Source of the DNA: Candidatus Bathyarchaeota archaeon
Lineage (GTDB): Archaea > Thermoproteota > Bathyarchaeia > Bathyarchaeales > Bathycorpusculaceae
NCBI GenBank assembly: GCA_003141855.1
Contig: PLNS01000026.1
Coordinates: 1-61,751 of the forward strand
Direction: 5' to 3'
Length of the DNA: 61,751 bases
Part shown: positions 34,201-42,610 of the stretch, piece by piece
Numbering within the stretch: position 1 is the first letter of the stretch
Layout: each line of letters opens with the position of its first letter
Translations under genes and position numbers: made by a program
The notes under the pieces: generated by a model
Seen by the model: only the letters and a program-made list of their open reading frames with translations
What the model was told of the DNA's origin: nothing
The model's database searches: none

Positions 34201-34222
34201 TATAAATAAGGGGGGCATAGTC
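34201..34222 (+). promoter_or_regulatory. TATA box plus G-rich motif (copy 4)
   Basis: TATAAATAAGGGGGGCATAGTC; 10 nt further downstream stands GAGCACTAG, also found in the same place after the 41409-41430 copy (minus strand). It is 209 nt before the hdrC start, so it may drive the hydrogenase operon with a long leader, or a small RNA. Confidence 0.5.
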
Positions 34223-34430
34223 AAAAAGAGCACTAGAGACTCCAAAGAACCCTCAACAGCAGAAAAGTGCAAACATTAAATTTCAGTGACCAAAAGTGCC
34301 CCTTTGTTTTTCCAATAGAAACAAGGAAGAATCAATCAAGGTTCGGCTGAAACTTTATTAGTGGATATGGAGTTTTTCTTGGTCTAAGCACGCATGGTGC
34401 TATCTAAAATTAACTGTCAAGGTTAAACTT

Positions 34431-34994
34431 ATGACTGAGGCAGCAGCAACCCCAACACAAAGTAAAGATCAACCCATAAAAGCTTCCGAACTAGACCCAA
34501 AGTTCAAGTATGAACTGGTAAAAATGCACGGAAGCGAAAAAATCCTAAAATGTTTCCAGTGCGGAACATGCACCTCAGACTGCCCAGTTGCCAGGTACAG
34601 CGACACCTACAGACCCAGAACCCTAATCCACATGGCACAGCTAGGCCTAAAAGACCGCGTTTTAAACAGCGACACCTTATGGCTCTGTGCCGCCTGCTTC
34701 ACATGCACAGACCGCTGCCCCCAAGACGTCGAAGTCGCAAGCGTCATACGCGTATTCCGCAATTTAGCAGCTGAAAAAGGCTGCTTCCCACAAGTCTTCA
34801 AAGACCAAGCCGCAAGCCTACTCGAATCAGGCTACGCTTACAAAATTCCCGAATTAAGAATAAAAAAACGCGAATCTCAAGGGCTCCCACCCCTGCCAAA
34901 AGGCAACCCCGAAAACGTCCGCAAAACACTAAAGGGCGTAAAATTCATCGAAAAAATCCAAAAACCCGCAGGAGAACAACAAAGTGGGCAATAA
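34431..34994 (+). CDS. hdrC: HdrC-like iron-sulfur protein
   Basis: 187 residues with two [4Fe-4S] sites of CxxCxxCxxxC type: Cys 41, 44, 47, 51 (CFQCGTCTSDCP) and Cys 86, 89, 92, 96 (CAACFTCTDRCP). This is the heterodisulfide reductase C pattern, passing electrons to HdrB. The start is ATG; it overlaps hdrB by 11 nt. It is the first gene of a four-gene operon. The N and C extensions are hydrophilic, so the complex is cytosolic. Confidence 0.9.
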   Translation: MTEAAATPTQSKDQPIKASELDPKFKYELVKMHGSEKILKCFQCGTCTSDCPVARYSDTYRPRTLIHMAQLGLKDRVLNSDTLWLCAACFTCTDRCPQDVEVASVIRVFRNLAAEKGCFPQVFKDQAASLLESGYAYKIPELRIKKRESQGLPPLPKGNPENVRKTLKGVKFIEKIQKPAGEQQSGQ

Positions 34995-35877
34995 GTACCT
35001 AATATTCCTTGGATGCGCTATTCCCTATCGAGTTTCATCTTTTGAAATTTCTTCACGCAAAGTCCTCGCTAAACTCGGCGTTGAGCTCGTGGAGATGCCA
35101 GAGTTCAACTGCTGCGGCTTACCCTTAGACCCCGTAAGCCATGAAACCATGCTTATTTTGGCGGCAAAGAATTTGGCGCTAGCAGAACAGCAGGGCTTAA
35201 ACATTCTCACCTTGTGTCCAGGTTGCGCTGGAACCCTAAAGAAAGTTAACAAAATCCTAAAACAAGACAAAGCCCTCAAAGAACAAATCAACAGTCACCT
35301 CAAAGAAGCGGGCCTAGAATTCAAAGGAACCATAGAAACCAAACACCTCCTCCAACTCCTCAAAGAAGACGTTGGCTTAGAAAAAATCAAAGCCTCAGTC
35401 ATCAAACCCCTCACAGACCTTAAAGTTGCAGAACACAACGGCTGCCACATCCTACGACCCAAAGAAATCATCGGCTTCGACGACCCTGAAGACCCACAAA
35501 CACTAAAAGCCCTAATCGAAGCCACAGGCGCCACGTGCCTAGACTATATTGACGAAACCGAATGTTGCGGAGCACCAAGCGTTGGCGTAAGCGACAAAGT
35601 AGCTTTGGCATTGGCAAGAGACAAACTAAACCACGTAAAACAAGTTGATGCACAAGCCTTAATCACCATTTGTCCGTTCTGCCACATAATGTACGATACA
35701 AACGAGCTCCGTATAGAGAAAATGTTTAATGAGACCTATGGCATTCCAATTCTTCACTACCCACAACTACTCGGGTTAGCCATGGGTCTGACGCCTGAAG
35801 AGTTAGCCTTCAACGAACTCCGAGTAAACGCATCAAAAATACTAAAACAATTAACCCAAGGAGCAAACAAACAATGA
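34984..35877 (+). CDS. hdrB: HdrB-like CCG-domain protein
   Basis: 297 residues with two CCG domains, the sites of the unusual non-cubane clusters that reduce disulfides in HdrB. Domain one: a Cys in FLGCAIPYR, then NCCGLP and CPGCAG. Domain two: HNGCHILRP, ECCGAP and CPFCHIMY. Both keep all expected Cys. The start (GTG) overlaps hdrC and the stop overlaps the hydrogenase small subunit gene by 4 nt. The organism's disulfide substrate is unknown. Confidence 0.92.
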   Translation: MGNKYLIFLGCAIPYRVSSFEISSRKVLAKLGVELVEMPEFNCCGLPLDPVSHETMLILAAKNLALAEQQGLNILTLCPGCAGTLKKVNKILKQDKALKEQINSHLKEAGLEFKGTIETKHLLQLLKEDVGLEKIKASVIKPLTDLKVAEHNGCHILRPKEIIGFDDPEDPQTLKALIEATGATCLDYIDETECCGAPSVGVSDKVALALARDKLNHVKQVDAQALITICPFCHIMYDTNELRIEKMFNETYGIPILHYPQLLGLAMGLTPEELAFNELRVNASKILKQLTQGANKQ

Positions 35878-36860
35878 GTACAAAATTAAAAATAGCCTTC
35901 TATTGGGCTGCAAGTTGCGGTGGCTGCGAAATAGCTGTCTTAGACTTAAACGAGAAAATCCTTGACGTAGTAAAACTCGCAGACATAGTCTTTTGGCCAG
36001 TAGCCATCGACATCAAATACAAAGACGTTGAAGCACTCCCAGACAAACACATCGACATAACCTTCTTCAACGGCTCCATACGCAACTCAGAACAAGAACA
36101 CATGGCTAAAGTGTTAAGGGCAAAATCTAAGATTCTTGTTGCATTCGGCTCATGCGCCCACGAAGGCAGCGTTCCCGGCTTAGCTAACTTGAGCAATAAG
36201 AAAGAAATTTTTGAGCAAGTTTACATAAAAGACAAATCAAACGTTAATCCCCAAGCAGTTACTCCTAAAACTCAAACTCAAGTCAAGGAAGGCACCCTAA
36301 AAATCCCAGAATTCTACGACACCGTAAAAACACTCGCCCAAACAGTGGACGTAGACTATTACCTTCCAGGTTGCCCACCGCCAGTTAAACTAATCGCGGC
36401 TGCAGTTGACGCCATCGCAAGCAACAAACTACCTCCAAAAGGCTCAGTACTCGCACCACTCAAAGCAGTATGCGACGAATGCCCCAGAAAACGAGAAAAC
36501 AAAAAAATCGGCAAACTCTACCGCGTCTACGAAAAAACTCCTGAACCAGAAAAATGCCTCCTCGAACAAGGCATACTCTGCATGGGACTTGCAACCAGAA
36601 GCGGTTGCGGCGCTCAATGCTTAACTGTTGATATGCCATGCACGGGTTGCGGTGGACCAGCTCCAAACGTTCCAGAGCAAGGTGCAGCTATGATATCTGC
36701 TTTAGCTTCAATCCTTGGCTATGAAGGCGAGCCAGGCAAAGCAAAGTATACTGAAAAAGAGATTGAAGAGTTAATCAGTCAAGTGAAGGATCCGGTTGGC
36801 ACATTCTACATGTATAGTTTGCCGGCATCCATTCTTAAAAGAAAGGTGATTAAAAAATGA
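35874..36860 (+). CDS. mvhG: [NiFe] hydrogenase small subunit, MvhG-like
   Basis: 328 residues. Proximal-cluster Cys in SCGGCEIAVLDL (15, 18), the FGSCAHEG and LPGCPPP motifs that complete it. It also has a C-terminal part with more Cys pairs (CDECPRKR, CMGLATRSGCGAQC, CTGCGGPAPNVPEQG) that can carry two further clusters, as in group 3 hydrogenases coupled to Hdr. No Tat signal, so it is cytosolic. Overlaps both neighbours by 4 nt. Confidence 0.92.
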   Translation: MSTKLKIAFYWAASCGGCEIAVLDLNEKILDVVKLADIVFWPVAIDIKYKDVEALPDKHIDITFFNGSIRNSEQEHMAKVLRAKSKILVAFGSCAHEGSVPGLANLSNKKEIFEQVYIKDKSNVNPQAVTPKTQTQVKEGTLKIPEFYDTVKTLAQTVDVDYYLPGCPPPVKLIAAAVDAIASNKLPPKGSVLAPLKAVCDECPRKRENKKIGKLYRVYEKTPEPEKCLLEQGILCMGLATRSGCGAQCLTVDMPCTGCGGPAPNVPEQGAAMISALASILGYEGEPGKAKYTEKEIEELISQVKDPVGTFYMYSLPASILKRKVIKK

Positions 36861-38311
36861 AAGAAATAATCATAGACCCAATTACACGCCTTGAAGGACA
36901 TGGGAACGTGTCCATATTCCTCAACGACGTAGGCGAAGTAGAAAATGCTTACCTCAAAATTCCAGAACTAAGAGGCTTCGAGAAATTCTGCATCGGCAGA
37001 AGAGCCGAACTCATGCCGCAGTTAACCACAAGAATCTGCGGTGTCTGCCCCGTCGCCCACCATTTTGCAGCAACCAAAGCCTTAGACGCAGCATTCAACG
37101 TTGAACCAACATCAGCAGCAAAGAAACTGCGGGAACTAATGTACTGTGCCTACTTCATTTACGACCACACATTACACTTCTACTACCTCGGCGGACCAGA
37201 CTTCATAGTTGGACCAGACGCGCCACCAGAAAAACGCAACATCTTAGGCGTCATCGAAAAAGCAGGCATGGACGTCGCCAAAGAAGTCATAAAACACCGC
37301 GCTTACGGACAAAAAATGACTGAAATCATCGGCGGCAAAGCAACCCACCCAGTCTGCGGATTGCCAGGCGGAATCTCCAAGCCACTGAGCGAGGAGAACA
37401 GGCAAGAAATCGAGAAGATGGCTTCTTCATGCGTAAACTTTGCACAATTCACACTAAAAATATTCCACGACATCGTTTTAGGCAACAGCAAATACGTTGA
37501 CATGATTAAAAGCCCAGCTTACACCATGCCAACCTACTACATGGGCATGGTTGACCAGAACAACAAAGTCAACTTTTACGACGGCAAAATCCGCGTCGTC
37601 GACCCCTCAGGCAAAGAATTCCTCAAGTTCGAATCCAAAGATTACCTCAAACACATCGGCGAACACGTCGAAGAGTGGACATACAGCAAATTCCCATACC
37701 TCAAAGCAGTCGGCTGGAAAGGACAAGTTGCAGGCGCAGACAGCGGCGTTTACCGTGTTGGTCCACTTGCACGATTAAACGTTTCTGACGGCATGGCAAC
37801 TCCGCTTGCACAAGCAGAATACCAAGAAATGTATAAGACGCTAGGCGGAAAACCAGTCCACAGCACTTTAGCTTTCCACTGGGCAAGACTAATCGAGCTA
37901 CTCTATGCTGCAGAGAGAGCAATGGAGCTGGTTAAAGATCCAGAAATCACAAGCACAAACGTCCGCAACAAGCCAGGCGAACCAGGCGAAGGAGTCGGCA
38001 TCGTTGAGGCCGCACGCGGCACACTCATCCACCACTACGCACTCGACAAAGACGCACTAGTCAAAGACGTAAACCTAATCGTTGCAACCACCAATAATTA
38101 CCCCGCTATCTGCATGAGCATACGCGACGCGGCAAAAGGCTTAATCCACGGCGGCAAAGTCGACCAAGGCATCCTAAACATGGTTGAAATGGCTTTCCGC
38201 GCTTACGACCCATGCTTCGGATGCGCAACACATGCCGCGGTTGGGCAAATGCCGTTAACCGTTGAAGTCTTCAACGCTCAAAAACAGTTAGTTAGCTCTG
38301 TTAGTCGTTAG
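36857..38311 (+). CDS. mvhA: [NiFe] hydrogenase large subunit, MvhA-like
   Basis: 484 residues. Nickel ligands in RICGVCPVAHH (Cys 61, 64) and DPCFGCATH (Cys 453, 456, His 459). The 25 residues after His 459 form the tail removed by the maturation protease, whose gene is downstream. All four ligands are intact, so it should be active. It fits group 3 (MvhA-type). Together with HdrBC it can couple hydrogen oxidation to disulfide or ferredoxin chemistry. Confidence 0.95.
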   Translation: MKEIIIDPITRLEGHGNVSIFLNDVGEVENAYLKIPELRGFEKFCIGRRAELMPQLTTRICGVCPVAHHFAATKALDAAFNVEPTSAAKKLRELMYCAYFIYDHTLHFYYLGGPDFIVGPDAPPEKRNILGVIEKAGMDVAKEVIKHRAYGQKMTEIIGGKATHPVCGLPGGISKPLSEENRQEIEKMASSCVNFAQFTLKIFHDIVLGNSKYVDMIKSPAYTMPTYYMGMVDQNNKVNFYDGKIRVVDPSGKEFLKFESKDYLKHIGEHVEEWTYSKFPYLKAVGWKGQVAGADSGVYRVGPLARLNVSDGMATPLAQAEYQEMYKTLGGKPVHSTLAFHWARLIELLYAAERAMELVKDPEITSTNVRNKPGEPGEGVGIVEAARGTLIHHYALDKDALVKDVNLIVATTNNYPAICMSIRDAAKGLIHGGKVDQGILNMVEMAFRAYDPCFGCATHAAVGQMPLTVEVFNAQKQLVSSVSR

Positions 38312-38509
38312 TTTAGCCCTTTTTTTGTGGCAATCTTTTTCATCACTTTAGTTTTTTAATCCAAAGTAAAATTTTATATGCTTTTGTAGTTTTGAATATA
38401 ACGTTGTAAGGGATTACTGTTGAAAGGTTTTAGTTGTTTATTATCCCATCAGGCTGTTCACGATATCTTTTACTATCTTTAAGCTCATTCTCTCTGTATT
38501 GGTGCTTCC

Positions 38510-38995
38510 ATGGCTGATGCAATCGAAAAAGACCTCAAAAATTGGTTTGCTGGCGCAAAAAAAGTTGTCATAGCTGGAATCGGAAATCCAATACGCCAAG
38601 ACGATAATGTTGGATTGAAAATCGTTCAGGACTTGCAGGGCAAGGTTCCAGAAAATGTTTGCCTTTTGGAATGTGAGACGGTTCCAGAAAGCTACATCTT
38701 GGATATAGAGCAGTTTAAGCCCACGCATGTCTTGTTGATTGATGCTGCTTTTTTGGGCCTAAAACCTGGGGAAGCCAGCCTTCTTGACACCGAAAAGATC
38801 GCGGATTTTCCCGCTATAACAACGCATATGTTGCCTTTGAAGATTTTCTGTGAGTACGTTAAGCAGGCGACTGGAGCAAAAATTGCGTTGTTGCTGATTG
38901 AGCCAAAGTGCATGGAGTTTGGTGAAGGCTTAAGCGTTGAAGTTCAAAAGGCAACAGAACGTTTAACAAAGTTATTGCTTGAGTTGCTTGGTTAG
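38510..38995 (+). CDS. [NiFe] hydrogenase maturation protease
   Basis: 161 residues of the HycI/HyaD family. GIGNPIRQDDNVGLKIVQDL carries the first nickel-sensing acid, and HVLLIDAAFLGLKPGE the second Asp; ITTHMLPLKIFCEYV gives the His. It trims the large-subunit tail after nickel insertion. It lies 198 bp after mvhA in the same direction, with its own AT-rich upstream region (38363-38400). Its 3' end overlaps an antisense gene. Confidence 0.9.
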   Translation: MADAIEKDLKNWFAGAKKVVIAGIGNPIRQDDNVGLKIVQDLQGKVPENVCLLECETVPESYILDIEQFKPTHVLLIDAAFLGLKPGEASLLDTEKIADFPAITTHMLPLKIFCEYVKQATGAKIALLLIEPKCMEFGEGLSVEVQKATERLTKLLLELLG

Positions 38996-39464
38996 GGACT
39001 CTTTTCTTTTGAAAACATAGTGCGCTAAGCTTTATTTTGCCCTTGGAATAATCGGTTTCTTTCACTTCAATCTGGTCTTTACTTACCCAGTTGACCGTTA
39101 TTTTTTCTTCCAAATCCTCTTTTTCATAACATCCCTTCCAGTTCAACTCAAGGGTTTTGTCATCTATCCAGTCGCCCACATGGTCGTGCGCATCGCCTTG
39201 GGAGGTAACGCTGAAAAGATGCACTTTACCGGTTGCTCGGTCAAGACTCCAAAGGTCATTCTCCACATAGTCATCAACTCCTTCAATATGCATGTCCATT
39301 TCCGAGTTTATGCCTAGCTGAGAGGGCATTTCTTTGGCAGTCATTGTTCCGCAACCAGAAAGAACTTTGCCGTTGGATGTTTTCATCGCTATACCTACAG
39401 CCCATTCGCCGACCAGCTGCTCAAGCAACTTTAGCTCTCTGATTTGTTGTGTGCTTTGCGTCAT
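38859..39464 (-). CDS. DUF1579-like small beta-barrel protein
   Basis: About 201 residues from ATG 39464. LEQLVGEWAVGIAMKTSNGK, then GTMTAKEMPSQLGINSEMDM and VHLFSVTSQGDAHDHVGDW, resembles lipocalin-like DUF1579 proteins. The domain seems complete at about LSALCFQKKR; the last 40 or so residues run antisense into the hydrogenase protease gene and look non-natural, so the native stop may have been lost. Function unknown. Confidence 0.6.
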   Translation of the reverse strand: MTQSTQQIRELKLLEQLVGEWAVGIAMKTSNGKVLSGCGTMTAKEMPSQLGINSEMDMHIEGVDDYVENDLWSLDRATGKVHLFSVTSQGDAHDHVGDWIDDKTLELNWKGCYEKEDLEEKITVNWVSKDQIEVKETDYSKGKIKLSALCFQKKRVPNQATQAITLLNVLLPFELQRLSLHQTPCTLAQSATTQFLLQSPA

Positions 39465-39634
39465 AAAAATCAACCTTGAAAAACCAGCATCCAACAGACG
39501 AATTAGGGTAATAAAGGCTTGTGGTTGGTAGCTTGCAACAACGGAAAAGTTGTCAAGTAAAACTTGTTAAAAACGGATTTAAGCGCTTATGAAACATTAG
39601 GTTCTGAGGTTAAGCAAGATGAACTGAACTTGGA

Positions 39635-40114
39635 ATGTCAACGGGAAAATTAAACTACCATCTAGAACAGCTGAAGGGTCTAATCGAAAAAAACAGCAAT
39701 CAACATTACGTTTTAACTCCTTTTGGCAAAAAAGCGGTAGAACACCTTGACCTAATAGAACAGAAAATCAGTCCTGAAGATGAGAAATACGTTAAAATTG
39801 CAACTTTATCCCAAAAAACAAGCCTTCAACCCATAGTAAAAGCATTCCTAACAATAAGCATCGTGCTGTCAGCGGTTTTAATTACCGTATGGAGCTATCT
39901 CGCTTACATAATAATATCCGAAGGCGGGCCAGTAATAGTTTACATCCTTCTGCCAGTGTTGATTGCGGTTGGTTTTGGTTTGCTTGGCACATTGGTATAT
40001 GCTTTAGTTAGGGCGCCTTCGTGGGTTAAACGGTTTGAGCAAAAATTCTTCGGAGAAAATAGCCACAAAGGGCTTAATTTCTTCCCTGCCCTTTTGGGCT
40101 TGATTAAATATTAA
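39635..40114 (+). CDS. Winged-helix membrane protein, 5'-truncated
   Basis: 159 residues. It starts inside a helix-turn-helix: MSTGKLNYHLEQLKGLIEKN is the recognition helix and wing seen in archaeal membrane-linked regulators, normally preceded by two more helices. The codons before ATG (T-E-L-G) continue that motif, then hit TGA 39620-39622. Two membrane helices follow at about 68-92 and 98-124. Either a decayed gene or a frameshift near 39620. Confidence 0.5.
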   Translation: MSTGKLNYHLEQLKGLIEKNSNQHYVLTPFGKKAVEHLDLIEQKISPEDEKYVKIATLSQKTSLQPIVKAFLTISIVLSAVLITVWSYLAYIIISEGGPVIVYILLPVLIAVGFGLLGTLVYALVRAPSWVKRFEQKFFGENSHKGLNFFPALLGLIKY

Positions 40115-40255
40115 TGCACCCCCCCACGATGGTCTTCGCTTAGTGGCTTTAGGATTTCTCAGTAGTCAAACCTAAAAGAGAAGCAAGAGGATATTTTTAG
40201 TCAGATTAAGCCCTCGCAATGGAAAAGTCGACACTTCTCATCTCTCGGATTTAGG

Positions 40256-40555
40256 TTATTTTTGGATTCCTATATTCTTAGCCCACGTAACGCCTTCCGA
40301 ATACCTCATTACAGGAGAAATTCGGACAGTACCCACAAGCCTAAACGGTTCAACAGCATTGCTAAGAGCCGCAGCATCGTTGGCATCCACAATGAAATAC
40401 CAGACGTGTCCAGGTGCATCAAGATATCCTTCCACGACCTTTACTCCCGATTTCTTCATGCTCTCGTCCAATTTGGCAGTAAACTGGTTGTCGGGTCTTA
40501 TCAATCCTCCAGGACAATTTTCAGCAGTGTGATCTGCAACAATAACAAAAAGCAA
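40256..40555 (-). CDS. DUF3303-like small protein
   Basis: 99 residues from TTG. LFVIVADHTAENCPGGLIRP, then VKVVEGYLDAPGHVWYFIVD and a C-terminal VRISPVMRYSEGVTWA, fits the ferredoxin-like dimeric fold of DUF3303 and related monooxygenase-like proteins. Soluble. No operon partner. Confidence 0.65.
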   Translation of the reverse strand: MLFVIVADHTAENCPGGLIRPDNQFTAKLDESMKKSGVKVVEGYLDAPGHVWYFIVDANDAAALSNAVEPFRLVGTVRISPVMRYSEGVTWAKNIGIQK

Positions 40556-40579
40556 CTCAAAACACCTCTTCCAATACGC

Positions 40580-40762
40580 CTAAAGACGTGTAGGGTACCG
40601 TTGTTTCTTAAGCGTATGTGATTGTAAACTGACAGCCACAATAAAGTCGTTGAGTTCATCGCTCAAGGAAATGTTTTCGTAACAGCGTCTCATTAGTTGT
40701 GGCGACCATCTTGTTGTTTCTATGCATTTTCGGGCTTCGGATAAAAACTTCACCCCAACCAA
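40580..40762 (-). CDS. 60-residue hypothetical protein
   Basis: TTG preceded by CAGGAG at about 8 nt. The product is helical with two Cys (EARKCIETTRWSPQLMRRCY) and a hydrophobic strand (DFIVAVSLQ). No family recognised. In line with the DUF3303-like gene 25 nt downstream and probably co-transcribed. Confidence 0.5.
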   Translation of the reverse strand: MVGVKFLSEARKCIETTRWSPQLMRRCYENISLSDELNDFIVAVSLQSHTLKKQRYPTRL

Positions 40763-40851
40763 ACTCCTGAATTACACATTAAATTTAGATGCTGTGCGTG
40801 CATTAAATATTAATTAGCCAGTTTCCAGTTAACATTAGTTGTGAATTAGTC

Positions 40852-41331
40852 ATGGCTGGAAAAGCAGTAATAATTATGGGTTCAGAGCGGGACTTGGATT
40901 TTTCCCGTGAAATAGCAAAATACCTCAAACTCCTTGGCGTAAACTATGAGTTTCGGGTTGCTTCAGCCCATAAGACCCCAGAGAAAGTGCTTGAAATAAT
41001 CAAAGAGTTCGAGAACGAAAAAATCGTGTACGTCACCGTTGCAGGACGCTCAAACGCATTAAGCGCCTTCATCGATGGCAACACCACAAAACCCGTCATC
41101 GCTTGTCCACCGTACAGCGAAAAATTCGGCGGCGCAGACATCCTCTCTTCGCTTAGAGTGCCAAGCGGCATCGGTTCCGTTGTAACAATTGAGCCTGAAG
41201 GCGCAGCAATCGCAGCAGCAAAAATCCTCTCGCTCCAAGACGCGGAACTTGAAGCCAACGTGAAGACGTATCAAGAGGGCAAAAAGAAAGAACTCGACAA
41301 AGCCAACGAATCAGTCAAGAAACTAAAGTAG
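40852..41331 (+). CDS. purE: N5-CAIR mutase / AIR carboxylase
   Basis: 159 residues. VIIMGSERDLDFSREIAKYL, then RVASAHKTPEKV and TVAGRSNALSAFIDGNTTKPV, is the PurE core with the catalytic His in SAHKTPE; GIGSVVTIEPEGAAIAAAKI completes the phosphate site. It forms CAIR, the substrate of PurC at 32749. It is monocistronic with an ATG after a TATA-like AAATATTAATTAG about 45 nt upstream. Confidence 0.93.
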   Translation: MAGKAVIIMGSERDLDFSREIAKYLKLLGVNYEFRVASAHKTPEKVLEIIKEFENEKIVYVTVAGRSNALSAFIDGNTTKPVIACPPYSEKFGGADILSSLRVPSGIGSVVTIEPEGAAIAAAKILSLQDAELEANVKTYQEGKKKELDKANESVKKLK

Positions 41332-41408
41332 CGTCTAGTGCTCTTTTTTTCTATAGCCCCTTATTTAAAGCACTAAAAAGTCAACGTAAGTAAAGCTAGT
41401 GCTCACAG

Positions 41409-41430
41409 CGACCTACCCCTCCCTTATATA
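41409..41430 (-). promoter_or_regulatory. TATA box plus G-rich motif (copy 5)
   Basis: On the minus strand TATATAAGGGAGGGGTAGGTCG, followed by GAGCACTAG as in copy 4. It lies 78 bp after purE and points back towards it, so a transcript from here would be antisense to purE. Confidence 0.55.
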
Positions 41431-41557
41431 TGTAAGCAGTCGCTAAGTGGCTTTTAGTTAGTCCAGAAACCTTGACTAAAAAATAAATGCTTTGTCAAGA
41501 AACGTTGACAAGAACGCTTTTAACCTAAAAACAATCAAGTAAAAAACGGTAAAGCCA

Positions 41558-41746
41558 TTGAAAAAAGTTGCACCGCTACTGCTAATCATAATCTTATTTT
41601 CGGTATTTTATTTGGTGCTATTTTCGCCTTTTAAAGGAGCATTGCCGCTGCCATTTATCATAGCAGTAATCATAATTGCCTCAGTTGCGCTGTTCGGCAC
41701 CATCCTATCCTTGTGCCTTAGAAAAAGAGGAAAAAACTTAATCTAA
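41558..41746 (+). CDS. Two-helix small membrane protein
   Basis: 62 residues from TTG: helices at about 5-21 and 29-52, then a basic end (CLRKRGKNLI). Upstream is a non-coding region with copy 5 of the G-rich motif and repeated TGTCAAG/CTTGAC strings near 41471-41510. Unknown family. Confidence 0.5.
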   Translation: MKKVAPLLLIIILFSVFYLVLFSPFKGALPLPFIIAVIIIASVALFGTILSLCLRKRGKNLI

Positions 41747-41763
41747 TAAAAAAGGAAAAGCAG

Positions 41764-42045
41764 TTATTCTCTGCATTGCCTTAGGGTTCGGAGTTCCTCA
41801 ATTGTCTTGTTCAAAACTGCCTTATCCGATACAGATTCAACGGCGGAAACGGGCAAACAAACAATAACTTTGCCAAGATAAGGATGCTTAAACCCCAGTT
41901 TTTTTGATGCTTCATCAGTTAAAGCGACAAATAAATTGATTATTTGCCAATTGCTCAGGTCTAATTCTGCGCTCTGCACTTCACCTAGTAAAAAACCGTC
42001 GGAAGTGAAAGCTGGTTTCCAAAATAACCTTGTAATTTCAACCAT
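41764..42045 (-). CDS. PRC-barrel domain protein
   Basis: 93 residues from ATG 42045. GFLLGEVQSAELDLSNWQII followed by LVAL-like strands, then KHPYLGKVIVCLPVSAVESV and a final TIEELR, is the archaeal PRC-barrel pattern found in small RNA-binding or assembly proteins. Convergent with 41558-41746, 17 bp apart. Confidence 0.75.
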   Translation of the reverse strand: MVEITRLFWKPAFTSDGFLLGEVQSAELDLSNWQIINLFVALTDEASKKLGFKHPYLGKVIVCLPVSAVESVSDKAVLNKTIEELRTLRQCRE

Positions 42046-42157
42046 ATAAAAAACCTTCAACTAGTAAATATCAAGCGCTTCTTTATATCTGTTTTTTAAG
42101 GTCAGTCGTGCAGAAGTGTTTTTTACTTTCCAAGAACATAGTTAATGTGGTGTTTTA

Positions 42158-42547
42158 TTGTCGGCTTCTCAAAAACAAACCAATCCTAAACAGCTTACCC
42201 CTGAAGAGGAACAAGTCATAGTTAACAAAGGCACCGAAATGCCCTTCACCGGCAAATACTACGCGTTTTGGGAAAAAGGCACCTACGTTTGCAAACGCTG
42301 CGGCGCAAAACTGTACCGTTCAGAGAACAAGTTTGAAGCAAACTGCGGATGGCCAAGCTTTGACGACGAAATTCCAGGCGCGGTAAAGCGGCTGCCTGAC
42401 TCTGATGGAAGGCGAACCGAAATCCAATGCGTCAACTGCGGCGCCCACCTTGGACACGTCTTCATTGGCGAGCATTTCACCGAAAAAGACACACGGCACT
42501 GCGTTAATTCGATGTCGATGGATTTTATTCCCGACAAAAACCCGTAG
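42158..42547 (+). CDS. msrB: Peptide methionine-R-sulfoxide reductase
   Basis: 129 residues from TTG. Structural zinc pairs CKRCG and CVNCG, substrate loop ANCGWPSFDDE, and catalytic Cys in DTRHCVNSMS. It repairs oxidised methionine. The usual RYCxNSASL ending is RHCVNSMSM here, a mild change. The 64-bp gap to mscS suggests co-transcription. Confidence 0.93.
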   Translation: MSASQKQTNPKQLTPEEEQVIVNKGTEMPFTGKYYAFWEKGTYVCKRCGAKLYRSENKFEANCGWPSFDDEIPGAVKRLPDSDGRRTEIQCVNCGAHLGHVFIGEHFTEKDTRHCVNSMSMDFIPDKNP

Positions 42548-42610
42548 ACTTCGACGCGAAAGAGTTATAGACGACTTAGCGCAAGTTGGCATTAAACGAG
42601 CGGTTTCGCT

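Larger units (their letters stand above)
33823..34430. other. 608-bp intergenic region between pur and hydrogenase operons
   Basis: No gene. It contains three copies of the G-rich promoter motif (33927-33940, 34016-34032, 34201-34222), a near-palindrome CTAGGCGCCCTAG (34079-34091), and AT-rich candidates for the hydrogenase promoter nearest the start (CTTTATTAGTGG, 34353-34364). The long leader suggests complex control of the hydrogenase operon. Confidence 0.5.

Noticed and set aside
34201-34222. Assignment as the definite hydrogenase promoter
   Set aside because: It is 209 nt upstream of hdrC and other AT-rich boxes lie closer, so the operon start site cannot be decided from sequence.
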